64,000 nucleotides of DNA from Streptomyces griseoincarnatus (GCA_014649575.1 BMTH01000021.1:1-64000), one strand, 5' to 3'; shown: positions 43,696 through 52,406, counted from the first letter of the stretch. Notes: generated by a model from the sequence alone, not told the origin. Program-made: numbers and translations.

Positions 43696-43708
43696 GTGTG
43701 GTCCACAC
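43696..43708 (-). promoter_or_regulatory. Palindrome upstream of msiK
   Basis: GTGTGGTCCACAC is a perfect 13-base palindrome about 85 bases upstream of the msiK start. GTGGTCCAC resembles the inner part of sugar-regulator sites, but it does not match the dre consensus fully. Confidence 0.3.
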
Positions 43709-43884
43709 GAGTGAACTGGCTCAGGACGGTACCTGGCGTTCACCTGCTTGTCAGCATGTTCCGGGCTGTGAATTTCGCGGAAACTTTCGAGTGTGTTCGT
43801 GTGGGTCGGCCGGGTGTCGGCCGGCTTCGCGTCCGGTGGGGCGCGCCTGTATCAAGTGCGTGGCTCGGCGAAACCGGCACTGTG

Positions 43885-43890
43885 TACAGT
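43885..43890 (+). promoter_or_regulatory. Probable -10 of the tRNA-Thr promoter
   Basis: TACAGT, 31 bases before the mature tRNA. A consensus -35 is not evident. The intervening segment contains alternating GCGC runs. Confidence 0.45.
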
Positions 43891-43920
43891 GGACCGCGCT
43901 TCGCGCGCGATGCGCGCGCT

Positions 43921-43994
43921 GCCTCCTTAGCTCAGATGGTCAGAGCAGCTGTCTTGTAAACAGCAGGTCGTCGGTTCGAATCCGACAGGGGGCT
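43921..43994 (+). tRNA. tRNA-Thr (anticodon UGU)
   Basis: The acceptor arm GCCTCCT pairs with AGGGGGC (43987-43993). The anticodon arm GCTGT/ACAGC encloses the loop CTTGTAA, with UGU at 43955-43957. The T arm contains GGTTCGAATCC. CCA is encoded at 43995-43997. A rho-independent terminator follows. Confidence 0.97.
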
Positions 43995-44005
43995 CCATCG
44001 ACCTC

Positions 44006-44037
44006 CCCGGGCCGGACTTTCTCCGGCCCGGGTTTTT
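44006..44037 (+). terminator. tRNA-Thr terminator
   Basis: Perfect 11-bp arms (CCCGGGCCGGA at 44006-44016, complement at 44022-44032) followed by TTTTTC. Confidence 0.9.
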
Positions 44038-44053
44038 CGTGCGTTGAGGCGCT

Positions 44054-44962
44054 TCATCGAGGCGCTTCACCGCTACCGCCGCGCAGGCGCCGGGCGATCT
44101 CCAGGTCCGCCTCGCCCAGAGGGCGGCCCTCCTCCGTCTCCCACAGGCAGTTCTGCAGCACCCGCCCGTACGTCCACGCCCGGGCCCGCGCGCGGTCCAG
44201 GCCGAGGACCTCGGTCATCGCGTCGAAGCGCCACACGACGTCGCCGGGGTCGAAGTTGTTGGCGAGGGCGGGCCACAGGTCGAAGCCGGGGTCGCCGGCG
44301 AGCGGCTTGGGGTCGATGGCGAGCCAGGGCGCGCGGTCGGCGGCGAGGACGTTCTCGTCGTGCAGGTCCCAGTGGAGCAGCCGGTCGCCGGGCTCGTCCG
44401 CGACCTCGCGCACGGCGGCCGCGCAGTCGGCGACGAGACGCCGGGCCTCGGGATCGGGGATGCGGTCGAGGACGGCGGGGGTGCGCTCCAGCATGGACGC
44501 GGCGATGTCGCCGAGGTGGCGCATCCCCGGGGGCGCCGGGGTGGCGTGGAGGTGGGCCAGGAGGCGCGCGACGACCAGGACGCCCTCGTGGACGTCCGGC
44601 GTGTGGGCGAGCATCCGGGAGGAGTCCAGGCGCTCCAGCAGCATGGTGCCGGTCGGCTCGTCGTGGTCGAGGAGGCGGACCGCCCCGTCGCCGTTCCACA
44701 GGCGCAGGGCGATCGGCTCGCCCTCGCTCTCGTGGTCGCGCAGTTGAAGCTTGAGCACCGCCGGAGTGCCGTCGGCCCGGTCGACCGGGAGGACCAGGGC
44801 GCTGACGCCGTGCATGGGCGTCCCGGCGGGGCGCAGGTCCCAGCGGGCCATGAAGTCCGCGGCGAGGTCCGGGAGGGCGGCGATGAAGGCCCGCCCGGCC
44901 TCCTTGTTGAACTTGATCTGGGCCTCGGCGAGTTTCGCGGGGATGTCGATCACGCCTCGCAC
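44054..44962 (-). CDS. APH(6)-like aminoglycoside/hydroxyurea phosphotransferase
   Basis: A 302-residue phosphotransferase of the APH(6)/hydroxyurea type. LLHWDLHDENVLAADRAPWL carries the catalytic Asp and Asn, AIDPKPLAGDPGFDLWPAL the metal site, and RLLDHDEPTGTMLLERLD the hinge. Relatives include streptomycin 6-phosphotransferases, but most chromosomal Streptomyces copies have no shown resistance. The GTG at 44962 or the one at 44953 (VIDIPAKL) is the start. It is convergent with the tRNA. Confidence 0.85.
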   Translation of the reverse strand: MRGVIDIPAKLAEAQIKFNKEAGRAFIAALPDLAADFMARWDLRPAGTPMHGVSALVLPVDRADGTPAVLKLQLRDHESEGEPIALRLWNGDGAVRLLDHDEPTGTMLLERLDSSRMLAHTPDVHEGVLVVARLLAHLHATPAPPGMRHLGDIAASMLERTPAVLDRIPDPEARRLVADCAAAVREVADEPGDRLLHWDLHDENVLAADRAPWLAIDPKPLAGDPGFDLWPALANNFDPGDVVWRFDAMTEVLGLDRARARAWTYGRVLQNCLWETEEGRPLGEADLEIARRLRGGSGEAPR

Positions 44963-45018
44963 GGTAGTGGGGCACGGGGGCGGGACGCGCCCGGTTTCCC
45001 GCGCCCGGGCACGGGTGT

Positions 45019-45993
45019 TCAGGGCTCCAGGACGACCTTGCCGGTGGTGCCCCGGTTCTCCAGGGCCCGGTGGGCCTCGGCTGCCCGGGACAGGGGGAAG
45101 CGCTGCACGGCGGGGGTGAGCCGGCCCGCGGCCGCCTCGGCGAGCGAGCGCAGTTCCAGCGTGCGCATCGGGTCGTCGCCGCCGGCCCTGCGCAGCATCT
45201 CCGGCCCGAGGACGCCGACCGAGACGCCGTCGACGAGGTACGGCCGGTCGCTGCCGATGCCCTGCGAGGTCCAGCCGAACACCACGTGCCGTCCGCCCGG
45301 CGCGAGCAGGCCGACCAAGGTACGGGCGACGTCCCCGCCCACGCCGTCGTACACGACGGTGAGCTTGCCCCGGTACTCCTTCAGCCGTTCGGCCCAGCTC
45401 GGGTCGGTGTAGTCGACGGCGAGGCCGGCGCCTGCCCGCGTGGCCAGGGCGGTCTTCGCGGGGCCTCCGGCGAGGCCGATCACGGTCGCGCCCCAGTTCC
45501 GGGCGTACTGCACGAGGAGGGTGCCGATGCCGCCCGCCGCGGCCGGGACGGCGACCACGTCACCGGGGCCCGGCTCGGCGAACTGCACGATCCCCATCGT
45601 CGTCCGGCCCGTGCCGATCATGGCGACGGCCTCGGCGAAGTCAAGGCGCCCCGGGATCTCGTGCAGCCGTGCGGCGTCGGCGACGGCCAGTTCCGCGTAA
45701 CCGCCGGGAGCGAAGCCGAGGTGGGCGACGACCCGCCTGCCGAGCCAGTCGGCCGGGGTGTCCGGGCCTAGCGCGTCGACCACTCCGGCGATCTCACGGC
45801 CGGGGATCGTCGGCAGTTCGGCCGGGGCCGGGGCGGGCCCGCGCAGGCCCTCGCGCAGGGCGGTGTCGAGGAGGTGGACCCCGGCTGCCCGGACGGCGAC
45901 CCGGACCTGGCCGGGACCCGGCACCGGGTCCTCGACCTGCTCGTACGTGAGGTTGTCGGCGGGGCCGAAGGCGTGCAGTCGGACGGCGTGCAT
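45019..45993 (-). CDS. NADPH:quinone oxidoreductase (zeta-crystallin type, SoxR-controlled)
   Basis: A 324-residue zinc-independent MDR reductase. MHAVRLHAFGPADNLTYEQV opens the GroES-like domain; VVAVPAAAGGIGTLLVQYAR is the NADPH-binding Rossmann loop. It should reduce quinones or other electrophiles. ATG 45993 follows AGGGGGAG. A perfect 24-bp SoxR-box-like palindrome lies about 55 bases upstream. From memory, S. coelicolor SCO4266, an oxidoreductase at this locus, is a SoxR target, and this is probably its orthologue. Confidence 0.92.
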   Translation of the reverse strand: MHAVRLHAFGPADNLTYEQVEDPVPGPGQVRVAVRAAGVHLLDTALREGLRGPAPAPAELPTIPGREIAGVVDALGPDTPADWLGRRVVAHLGFAPGGYAELAVADAARLHEIPGRLDFAEAVAMIGTGRTTMGIVQFAEPGPGDVVAVPAAAGGIGTLLVQYARNWGATVIGLAGGPAKTALATRAGAGLAVDYTDPSWAERLKEYRGKLTVVYDGVGGDVARTLVGLLAPGGRHVVFGWTSQGIGSDRPYLVDGVSVGVLGPEMLRRAGGDDPMRTLELRSLAEAAAGRLTPAVQRFPLSRAAEAHRALENRGTTGKVVLEP

Positions 45994-46047
45994 GGTGCTC
46001 CCCCTGGGACGGTCGCGGGGCGCCCCGTGCGCCCGCCACCCACCGTG

Positions 46048-46071
46048 TGACCTCAAGCGCGCTTGAGGTCA
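46048..46071 (-). promoter_or_regulatory. SoxR box between -35 and -10 of the quinone oxidoreductase
   Basis: A perfect 24-bp palindrome with half-site TGACCTCAAGCG. The core CCTCAAGCGCGCTTGAGG matches the SoxR box CCTCAAGTTAACTTGAGG except in the centre. On the minus strand TTGACC serves as -35 and a 19-base spacer leads to CACGGT, the stretched spacing typical of MerR-family activators. It overlaps the stop codon of the upstream FAD oxidoreductase. Confidence 0.88.
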
Positions 46072-47210
46072 AGTGCGTCCCGGCCGAGGGCGAGGGAGAC
46101 GGCCGTCAGGGCGCTGGTGAAGGACACCTCCGACAGCACGCCCGGCGCGGCGACCCGGTCCCCGGCCAGGTAGACCCCGTCCCCGCGGTCCACGGCGGGC
46201 CGGTCGCGCCAGGTGGCGCCGGGCGGGTCGACGGCGCCGGTACGGCCGTCCGCCAGTGCCTCGCGCCGCCAGGTGAGCCGCTCCCGCCAGCCGGGGAAGC
46301 CCAGGTCCAGCAGCTCGTCCGCGCGGGCGGCGCCCTCGGCCTTCGACGCGCCGGGACCGACCGGGACCTGACTCTGGATCAGCTGTTCACCGGCCGGGGC
46401 GAGGGTGCGGTCCTGCGCGGTGAACCGTTCCAGCCAGCCGGGGGCGTCCAGGTCGGACACCACGAACGGGTCGCCGCGCCGGGTGCGCAGCGCCAGGTCG
46501 ACCAGGACGGTCCGGCCGCTCGGCCAGGTCAGCGAGGGGTCGCCGAGGAGGCGGCGGGCGGACTCCAGGGAGGTGGCGACGACCACCGGGGCGTCGGTGG
46601 GGAGGGTGTCGACGCGGGACAGCGTCTCGACCCGCACGCCCAGGTTCCAGGCATGGGCGGCCATCCGGTCGATCAGCGCGCCCCAGCCGCCCCGCGGGTA
46701 GTGCGCCTCCGGCGGCAGCTTCGTGGCCCGGCGCAGCCGCTCGTGCACGAACGCGGCGGACAGCGAGCCGGGGTCGTGGTGGAACAGCGCGACGGCCGAG
46801 AAGTGCGCGGCGGCCCGTGCGCCCTCCGGGCCGGCGACGCCGGTGGCCCAGGTGAGGAAGGCGGCGTCGACGGGCGCCCGCAGGCCGGGGCGCAGCAGCT
46901 TCAGCAGCGCGGGCGGAGGGGTGCGGCGCAGGGCGCCCCGGTGGCGCAGCCGCAGCCGGGCCGCCTCCCGCAGCGGCAGCGGGGCGAGCGGGCCGAGCAG
47001 GCCGCGTTCGCGCAGCCAGGTCCAGTGCGGTCCGCCGCTGTAGAGGGCGTGCGGGCCCTCGTTGGTGCGGTAGGGGGCGTCGGCGGTGCGGGCTCGGCCG
47101 CCCAGGGTGTGGTGGGCCTCGTACAGGGTGACCTTGACGCCCGCCTCGGCGGCGGAGACGGCCGCGGTGAGTCCGGCGAATCCGCCGCCGACGACGGTGA
47201 TGCGGTGCAT
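46053..47210 (-). CDS. FAD-dependent oxidoreductase, phytoene-desaturase-like
   Basis: A 385-residue flavoprotein. MHRITVVGGGFAGLTAAVSA is the dinucleotide-binding fold, with EAHHTLGGRARTADAPYRTN as the FAD-binding continuation. GDGVYLAGDRVAAPGVLSEV is the C-terminal FAD motif of the amine-oxidase/carotenoid-desaturase superfamily. The substrate is unknown, and no carotenoid genes are near. ATG 47210 is chosen; the longer frame is not conserved-looking. Its final codons form part of the SoxR box of the next gene. Confidence 0.85.
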   Translation of the reverse strand: MHRITVVGGGFAGLTAAVSAAEAGVKVTLYEAHHTLGGRARTADAPYRTNEGPHALYSGGPHWTWLRERGLLGPLAPLPLREAARLRLRHRGALRRTPPPALLKLLRPGLRAPVDAAFLTWATGVAGPEGARAAAHFSAVALFHHDPGSLSAAFVHERLRRATKLPPEAHYPRGGWGALIDRMAAHAWNLGVRVETLSRVDTLPTDAPVVVATSLESARRLLGDPSLTWPSGRTVLVDLALRTRRGDPFVVSDLDAPGWLERFTAQDRTLAPAGEQLIQSQVPVGPGASKAEGAARADELLDLGFPGWRERLTWRREALADGRTGAVDPPGATWRDRPAVDRGDGVYLAGDRVAAPGVLSEVSFTSALTAVSLALGRDALDLKRA

Positions 47211-47361
47211 GACTGGGCTTCTCCCTCGGTCGGGCTCGGTCGGGCGCCGGAGACGCTGTCCGGCGGTGTACAACCAGGACGGCCGACGGCGCCGGGATGT
47301 GACATGCGGGGCGTTTCCGCAGGCCGGGCGGGATGTCAGAGGCGGGGTGCACCATGGGCGC

Positions 47362-48039
47362 ATGGTGCGTGGAGCGGCAGGGAGACCGGGTGTGCGGGCG
47401 GCGCGGCGGCCGGAGCTGCGGCTCGCCCCGCTCGAGGCGTTCGAGGGAGGTGGTCTGGAGCCGGACGGGGACTACGACGGCCTGGAGTTCGACGGCACGG
47501 ACCTCGCCGGGCAGGACGGGGCGGGTGCGCGCTTCATGGACTGCGCGCTGCGGGGGTGCGCGCTGGACGGGACGCGGCTGCCCAGGGCGCGGCTGCTGGA
47601 CTCGGCGCTCGACGGGGTGCGGGGCGTGGGCACGGACCTGGCGGGCGCGACCCTCCGTGACGTGGAGCTGACCGACGCCCGGCTGGGCGGCACCCAGCTG
47701 CACGGGGCGGCGCTGGAGCGGGTGCGGATCCGGGGCGGGAAGATCGACTTCCTGAACCTGCGCGGGGCAGCGCTCAAGGACGTCGTCTTCGAGGGCTGCG
47801 TCCTGGTGGAGCCGGACTTCGGCGGTGCGCGTCTGGAGCGCGTGGAGTTCGTCGACTGCACGCTGAAGGGCGTGGACCTGTCCGGCGCCACGCTCAAGGA
47901 CGTGGACCTGCGCCGTGCGGCCTCCCTGGAGATCGCCCGCGGGGTGGACCGCCTGTCCGGCGCGGTGATCAGCACGGCCCAGCTGCTGGACCTGGCGCCG
48001 GTGCTGGCGGGGGAGCTGGGGATCACGGTGGAGGGGTGA
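47362..48039 (+). CDS. Pentapeptide repeat protein
   Basis: A 225-residue protein of A(D/N)LXX-type repeats, from GLEFDGTDLAGQDGAGARFM through LRDVELTDARLGGTQLHGAA to VDLSGATLKDVDLRRAASLE. The fold should be a right-handed quadrilateral beta-helix. Some relatives mimic DNA and protect gyrase; most have no known role. A short helical cap follows (TAQLLDLAPVLAGELG). GTG 47365 is an alternative start. Confidence 0.85.
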   Translation: MVRGAAGRPGVRAARRPELRLAPLEAFEGGGLEPDGDYDGLEFDGTDLAGQDGAGARFMDCALRGCALDGTRLPRARLLDSALDGVRGVGTDLAGATLRDVELTDARLGGTQLHGAALERVRIRGGKIDFLNLRGAALKDVVFEGCVLVEPDFGGARLERVEFVDCTLKGVDLSGATLKDVDLRRAASLEIARGVDRLSGAVISTAQLLDLAPVLAGELGITVEG

Positions 48040-48051
48040 GGGCCGGGGCGG

Positions 48052-48591
48052 TCAGCTCACGCGGGGGTAGCGGGCCTGGAGGGTCCAGATCGCCGGGTTC
48101 TCGCCGAGGTCGTCGTGCAGGTCGATCAGGTCGGCCAGCAGGTCGTGCAGGAAGTCGCGGGCCTCGCGGCGCAGTGCGGTGTGGGAGAACGTCAGCGGGG
48201 GCTCGGAGGCGGGGAGCCACTCCGCCTCGATGTCCACCCAGCCGAAGCGCCGTTCGAACAGCAGCCGGTCGGTGGACTCGGTGAAGTCCAGCTCGGCGTG
48301 CTGCGGCCGTGAGGCGCGTGAGCCCGCCGGGTCCCGGTCGACGCGCTCCACGATGTCGCACAGCGCCCACGCGAAGTCGAGCACCGGCACCCATCCCCAG
48401 GCTGTGGAGATCTCGCGGTCCGACTCGGTGTCGGCGAGATAGACGTCGCCGCAGAACAGGTCGTGCCGCAGGGCGTGGACGTCCGCGCGGCGGTAGTCGG
48501 TCTGCGGGGGGTCGGGGAAGCGGTTGGAGAGGGCGTAACCGATGTCGAGCACGTGGGTGATGGTGTCACGCTCCGGCGTCCCCGCGGCCAT
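48052..48591 (-). CDS. Hypothetical protein
   Basis: A 179-residue soluble acidic protein. Landmarks are ITHVLDIGYALSNRFPD, DVHALRHDLFCGDVYLAD, WVPVLDFAWALCDIVERVD and FERRFGWVDIEAEWLP. No catalytic motif or export signal is recognised. It is divergent from the M1 peptidase by about 11 bases and convergent with the pentapeptide gene. Confidence 0.6.
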   Translation of the reverse strand: MAAGTPERDTITHVLDIGYALSNRFPDPPQTDYRRADVHALRHDLFCGDVYLADTESDREISTAWGWVPVLDFAWALCDIVERVDRDPAGSRASRPQHAELDFTESTDRLLFERRFGWVDIEAEWLPASEPPLTFSHTALRREARDFLHDLLADLIDLHDDLGENPAIWTLQARYPRVS

Positions 48592-48602
48592 AGGATCCCG
48601 GC

Positions 48603-50015
48603 GTGCGCACCCCCCGCCCCCTGAGCCGCGGAACCGCCGCCCTGTTCGCGGTGGTGCTCGCCGCGTGCGGGCCCGGCTCCGGCGCCGAGGGCGCCGGTGA
48701 CGACGGCGCCGGCGACCCGTACTTCCCGAAGGCGGGCAACGGCGGCTACGACGTCACCCACTACGGCCTCGCCCTCGCCTACGACCCCGACGGCCGCCGG
48801 CTCAGCGGCACCGCGACGATCGACGCCCGCGCCACCGAGGACCTCACCACCCTGAACCTCGACCTCCAGGGCCTCGCCGTGGACGCCGTCACCGTCGACG
48901 GCACCGGCGCCCGCTTCGCCCGTGAGGGGCAGGAGCTGACCGTGCGGCCGCGCCACGCCCTCGACCGGGACGCGCACTTCCGGGTCGTCGTCCGCTACGC
49001 GGGACGCCCGGAGACGGTCACCGACCCCGACGGCTCCGAGGAGGGCTGGCTGCGCACCGCCGACGGGGCGCTGGCGCTGGGCCAGCCGGTCGGCTCCATG
49101 GCCTGGTTCCCCGGCAACCACCACCCCTCCGACAAGGCCACCTACACCGTCTCCGTCACCGTGCCCGAGGACCTGCGGGCGGTCTCCAACGGCGAACCGG
49201 CCGGGGAGGAGACGAAGGACGGCCGTACGACGTACCGCTGGCACACCCCCGAACCCATGGCGAGCTACCTCGCGACGGTCGCGATCGGCCGCTACGACGT
49301 CCACCGCGGGGAGACCGCCGGCGGGCTGCCGCTGTTCACCGCCGTCGACCCGGAGCAGGCGGGTGCGAGCCGCGCGACGGTGAAAGCGCTCCCGGAGGTC
49401 GTGGAGTGGGGGGAGCGGCGGTTCGGGCCGTACCCCTTCTCCTCCGCGGGCGCGATCGTCGAGCGCCCCGGGGACGCCGGGTACGCCCTGGAGACGCAGA
49501 ACCGCCCCGTCTTCCCCGGCGCCCCCGACACGGCGCTGCTGGTCCACGAGATCGCCCACCAGTGGTACGGCGACTCCGTCACCCCGCGGACCTGGCGGGA
49601 CATGTGGCTGAACGAGGGGTTCGCCACGTACGCGCAGTGGCTGTGGGAGGAGGACCACGGCGAGGGCAGCGCGCAGAGCACCTTCGACCGCCTGTACTCC
49701 GGCTCCTACTTCCCGGACGCGGGGACCAACGCGGCGCTGTGGTCCTTCCCGCCCGCCGACCCGCCGGACGCGGCGCACATCTCCGCCACGCCCGTGTACT
49801 GGCGCGGCGCGATGGTCCTCCACATGGTCCGCAGGACGGCCGGCGACGAGGCCTTCGGCCGCCTGCTGCGCGGCTGGGCGGCGGAGCACCGGCACTCCAC
49901 CGCGAGCACGGACGACTTCACCGCGTACGTCGAGCGCGAGGTGCCGGACGAGGACTTCTCCCGGGTCTGGGAGGACTGGCTGTACGGGGAGGGACGGCCG
50001 GCGACCGCTCCCTAG
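48603..50015 (+). CDS. Lipoprotein M1 family metallopeptidase
   Basis: A 470-residue extracellular zinc aminopeptidase. The lipoprotein signal (TAALFAVVLAAC) has the lipid Cys22. The N-terminal beta domain ends near 250. HEIAH at 315-319 with the third Zn ligand Glu338 in WLNEGFATYAQWLWE forms the gluzincin site. The usual GAMEN exopeptidase loop reads GYALETQN, a marked divergence seen in short M1-like Streptomyces proteins. The C-terminal helical domain is short. It is anchored on the cell surface. Confidence 0.85.
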   Translation: MRTPRPLSRGTAALFAVVLAACGPGSGAEGAGDDGAGDPYFPKAGNGGYDVTHYGLALAYDPDGRRLSGTATIDARATEDLTTLNLDLQGLAVDAVTVDGTGARFAREGQELTVRPRHALDRDAHFRVVVRYAGRPETVTDPDGSEEGWLRTADGALALGQPVGSMAWFPGNHHPSDKATYTVSVTVPEDLRAVSNGEPAGEETKDGRTTYRWHTPEPMASYLATVAIGRYDVHRGETAGGLPLFTAVDPEQAGASRATVKALPEVVEWGERRFGPYPFSSAGAIVERPGDAGYALETQNRPVFPGAPDTALLVHEIAHQWYGDSVTPRTWRDMWLNEGFATYAQWLWEEDHGEGSAQSTFDRLYSGSYFPDAGTNAALWSFPPADPPDAAHISATPVYWRGAMVLHMVRRTAGDEAFGRLLRGWAAEHRHSTASTDDFTAYVEREVPDEDFSRVWEDWLYGEGRPATAP

Positions 50016-50542
50016 GCGGGGTCCGGGCCGGTGAGGGGCTTGCGCAGGACCCGGCACGGGCGGCCGAGGCCGTGGTCGCGGCGGCGGTCGATCTCCGTCC
50101 AGCCGAGGGCCGTCCAGAAGGCGAGGCCCTGGGCGTTGTCCTCCAGCACGGCGAGCCGTGCGGCGGTGTGGCCGGCCGCGCGCAGACGGTCCTCGACGAG
50201 TGCGGCGAGGCGGCGGCCGTGACCCCGGCCGTGCAGGCTCGCGTCCACCATCAGCAGGCCGATCCACGGGTCGGGGTCGGCGGGGTCGGGGTGTTCGGAG
50301 AGCGTGACGGCGATGCCCACGAGGAGACCCGCCTCGCGGGCCAGCAGCACCTCCGTGTGCGGGCCGGACAGCTCGCGGGCGAGCTCGGCCCCGACCTGCT
50401 CGGGCCGGATGGCGTACGGGTCCGGGAAGTCGCCGCTGAGGGCGTGGAACGCGTGGTTGGAGACGTACAGGGCGGTGACCTCGGTCAGCACGGGGCCGGG
50501 GAGGTCGCCGTCCGGGGAGAGGCGCAGCGGGTCGAGGAACAC
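50012..50542 (-). CDS. GNAT family N-acetyltransferase
   Basis: A 176-residue acetyltransferase. WIGLLMVDASLHGRGHGRRL is the central strand and acetyl-CoA pyrophosphate loop, and RLAVLEDNAQGLAFWTALGW the C-terminal motif. The substrate is unknown. It is convergent with the M1 peptidase, overlapping by four bases. Confidence 0.85.
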   Translation of the reverse strand: MFLDPLRLSPDGDLPGPVLTEVTALYVSNHAFHALSGDFPDPYAIRPEQVGAELARELSGPHTEVLLAREAGLLVGIAVTLSEHPDPADPDPWIGLLMVDASLHGRGHGRRLAALVEDRLRAAGHTAARLAVLEDNAQGLAFWTALGWTEIDRRRDHGLGRPCRVLRKPLTGPDPA

Positions 50543-50580
50543 GGGGGCACCGTAGCGCGCGGCCGCCGGGCGGGCGCGGC

Positions 50581-50615
50581 GGAGCCCCCGCCCGGCGAAC
50601 GCGGGCGGAGGCTCC
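50581..50615 (-). terminator. Imperfect hairpin downstream of terD
   Basis: GGAGCCCCCGCCC (50581-50593) pairs with GGGCGGAGGCTCC (50603-50615), with one bulge, 25 bases after the terD stop on the minus strand. Confidence 0.6.
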
Positions 50616-50639
50616 GTCAGACCGGTCGCGGTGCGTCCG

Positions 50640-51215
50640 TCAGACGTTCACGCCGAAGTCCTGGGCGATGCCCACGAGGCCCGAGGCGTAGCCCTGGCCG
50701 ACCGCGCGGAACTTCCACTCCGCGCCGTTGCGGTACAGCTCGCCGAAGACCATCGCGGTCTCGGTCGCGGCGTCCTCCGACAGGTCGTAGCGGGCGATCT
50801 CGGCGCCGCCGGCCTGGTTGACGATGCGGATGTACGCGTTGCGCACCTGGCCGAAGTTCTGGCTGCGGTTCTCGGCGTCGTAGATCGAGACCGGGAAGAC
50901 GATCTTGTCGATGTCGGCCGGGAGGGCCGCCAGGTTGACGTTGATCGCCTCGTCGTCGCCCTCGCCCTCACCGGTGCGGTTGTCACCGGTGTGGACGATG
51001 GTGTTGTCCGGGGTCTGCTTGTTGTTGAAGAACACGAAGTGGGCGTCCGAGTAGACCTTGCCCTGCGTGTTGACCGCGATCGCCGACGCGTCGAGGTCGA
51101 AGTCCGTTCCCGTGGTGGTGCGGACGTCCCAGCCGAGGCCCACGGTGACGGCGGTCAGGCCCGGAGCCTCCTTGGTGAGCGAGACGTTGCCACCCTTGGA
51201 CAGGCTTACAGCCAT
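50640..51215 (-). CDS. terD: TerD family calcium-binding stress protein
   Basis: A 191-residue TerD protein. MAVSLSKGGNVSLTKEAPGL is the family start, TGTDFDLDASAIAVN and HTGDNRTGEGEGDDEAINVN hold the calcium-binding acidic loops, and GELYRNGAEWKFRAVGQGY is the C-terminal signature. TerD proteins act in tellurite and stress responses and cell differentiation in Streptomyces. The ATG 51215 product matches family length; a longer frame upstream is spurious. Confidence 0.95.
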   Translation of the reverse strand: MAVSLSKGGNVSLTKEAPGLTAVTVGLGWDVRTTTGTDFDLDASAIAVNTQGKVYSDAHFVFFNNKQTPDNTIVHTGDNRTGEGEGDDEAINVNLAALPADIDKIVFPVSIYDAENRSQNFGQVRNAYIRIVNQAGGAEIARYDLSEDAATETAMVFGELYRNGAEWKFRAVGQGYASGLVGIAQDFGVNV

Positions 51216-51375
51216 TGTTGGGAGTCCCTTCCCTTGTTTGCGTACGGCTATGAAGCTACAGCTACCACCTTGAACGCCGAGAGGGGTGCGCGAGGTTCCA
51301 GGTCTCTTTACTTTCTTTACCCAGGTACGGATATTCGGGTGACGTGACCGGTGCGGGCGCGGGAACCTGTATGTC

Positions 51376-51801
51376 ATGTCCGGTCCCCTTGTCGTGCGCG
51401 GCTCCGTCTCCCTGCCCGAGGCCGAGCTCATGTGGCGTTTCTCGCGCTCGTCCGGGCCGGGCGGGCAGCACGTCAACACCAGCGACACCCAGGTCGAGCT
51501 GCGCTTCGACCTGGCCAGGACCGAGGCGCTGCCCGAGGTGTGGAAGCGGCGCGCGCTCGAGCGGCTCGCGGGGCGGCTGACCGACGGGGTCGTCACGGTG
51601 CGGGCGTCCGAGCACCGGTCGCAGTGGCGCAACCGGGAGGCGGCGGCGGTACGGCTGGCGGCGCTGCTCGCGGAGGCCACGGCGCCTCCGCCCGCGCCGC
51701 GGAGGCCCACCCGGGTGCCGCGGGGGATCAACGAGCGGCGGCTCAGGGAGAAGAAGCGGCGGTCCGAGACCAAGCGGGGTCGCTCCGCGCGGGACTGGTG
51801 A
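51376..51801 (+). CDS. arfB: ArfB-type ribosome rescue peptidyl-tRNA hydrolase
   Basis: A 141-residue protein that releases nascent chains from stalled ribosomes. The GGQ motif is in FSRSSGPGGQHVNTSDTQVE (residues 29-31). The C-terminal basic tail (INERRLREKKRRSETKRGRS) is the mRNA-channel sensor of ArfB/YaeJ. Length and tail distinguish it from release factors. Confidence 0.93.
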   Translation: MSGPLVVRGSVSLPEAELMWRFSRSSGPGGQHVNTSDTQVELRFDLARTEALPEVWKRRALERLAGRLTDGVVTVRASEHRSQWRNREAAAVRLAALLAEATAPPPAPRRPTRVPRGINERRLREKKRRSETKRGRSARDW

Positions 51802-51885
51802 GACGCGGGTGGGCCACGCCCTTGTTCTTCACCGGCGGGCCGGTAGGGGTCGTTCGCGCAGTTCCCCGCGCCCTTGAGGGTGTTC

Positions 51886-52353
51886 TTACAGACGTAGGAC
51901 TCCTACGTGCTCCTCGTTCACCCTTTCGTCCGTCTTCTCGAAGCCCAGGGTGAGGTAGAAGTTCTCCGGGCCGTGCTCGCCGGGGTGCCAGGTGACGTGG
52001 AGGGTCCTCGTGCCGCGGCGGCGCAGTTCTTCCGCCACCGCGTTCACCGCGAAGCGGCCGTAGCCCTTGCCCTGTTCGTCCGCCGCGATGGTGAGGCGCC
52101 ACAGACCCGAGCGGATGTCGGTGCCGTCGTCGTGCCAGTCGAAGTCGAGGAACGCCATCACGAAGCCGACCACGCGGCCGTCGTCAACGATCACGCGCGG
52201 CCACGCCTTGCCGGGACGGACGTACGCCTCCGCGAGGGAGTGGGCCACCGGGTCGACGGCGAATTCCTGTTCCGCGCGGACCCGCAGGGCGAGGGCGGCC
52301 TCGAGATTCGCGGGTGTGATCTTTTCGAGGCGCGGGGCCCTGGCGGTCGTCAT
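51886..52353 (-). CDS. GNAT family N-acetyltransferase
   Basis: A 155-residue acetyltransferase. LWRLTIAADEQGKGYGRFAV is the acetyl-CoA loop and ENFYLTLGFEKTDERVNEE the C-terminal part. FDWHDDGTDIRSGLW resembles spermine/spermidine-type acetyltransferases (PaiA/BltD-like). The ATG at 52353 is followed by MTTARAPRLE. A partial dispersed repeat (CGCAGTTCCCCGCGCCC) lies just downstream. Confidence 0.85.
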   Translation of the reverse strand: MTTARAPRLEKITPANLEAALALRVRAEQEFAVDPVAHSLAEAYVRPGKAWPRVIVDDGRVVGFVMAFLDFDWHDDGTDIRSGLWRLTIAADEQGKGYGRFAVNAVAEELRRRGTRTLHVTWHPGEHGPENFYLTLGFEKTDERVNEEHVGVLRL

Positions 52354-52406
52354 GCCGGGAGGGTAGGCGGGTGAAGCGGCGGCGGTAAAAGGGATTTCGG
52401 GAGTGC

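Larger units (their letters stand above)
43613..43920. other. Divergent leader between msiK and tRNA-Thr
   Basis: About 310 bases. It holds the palindrome at 43696-43708 and TACAGT at 43885. Lower GC at 43760-43800 (GTGAATTTCGCGGAAACTTT) suggests promoter DNA. No gene is supported. Confidence 0.5.
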
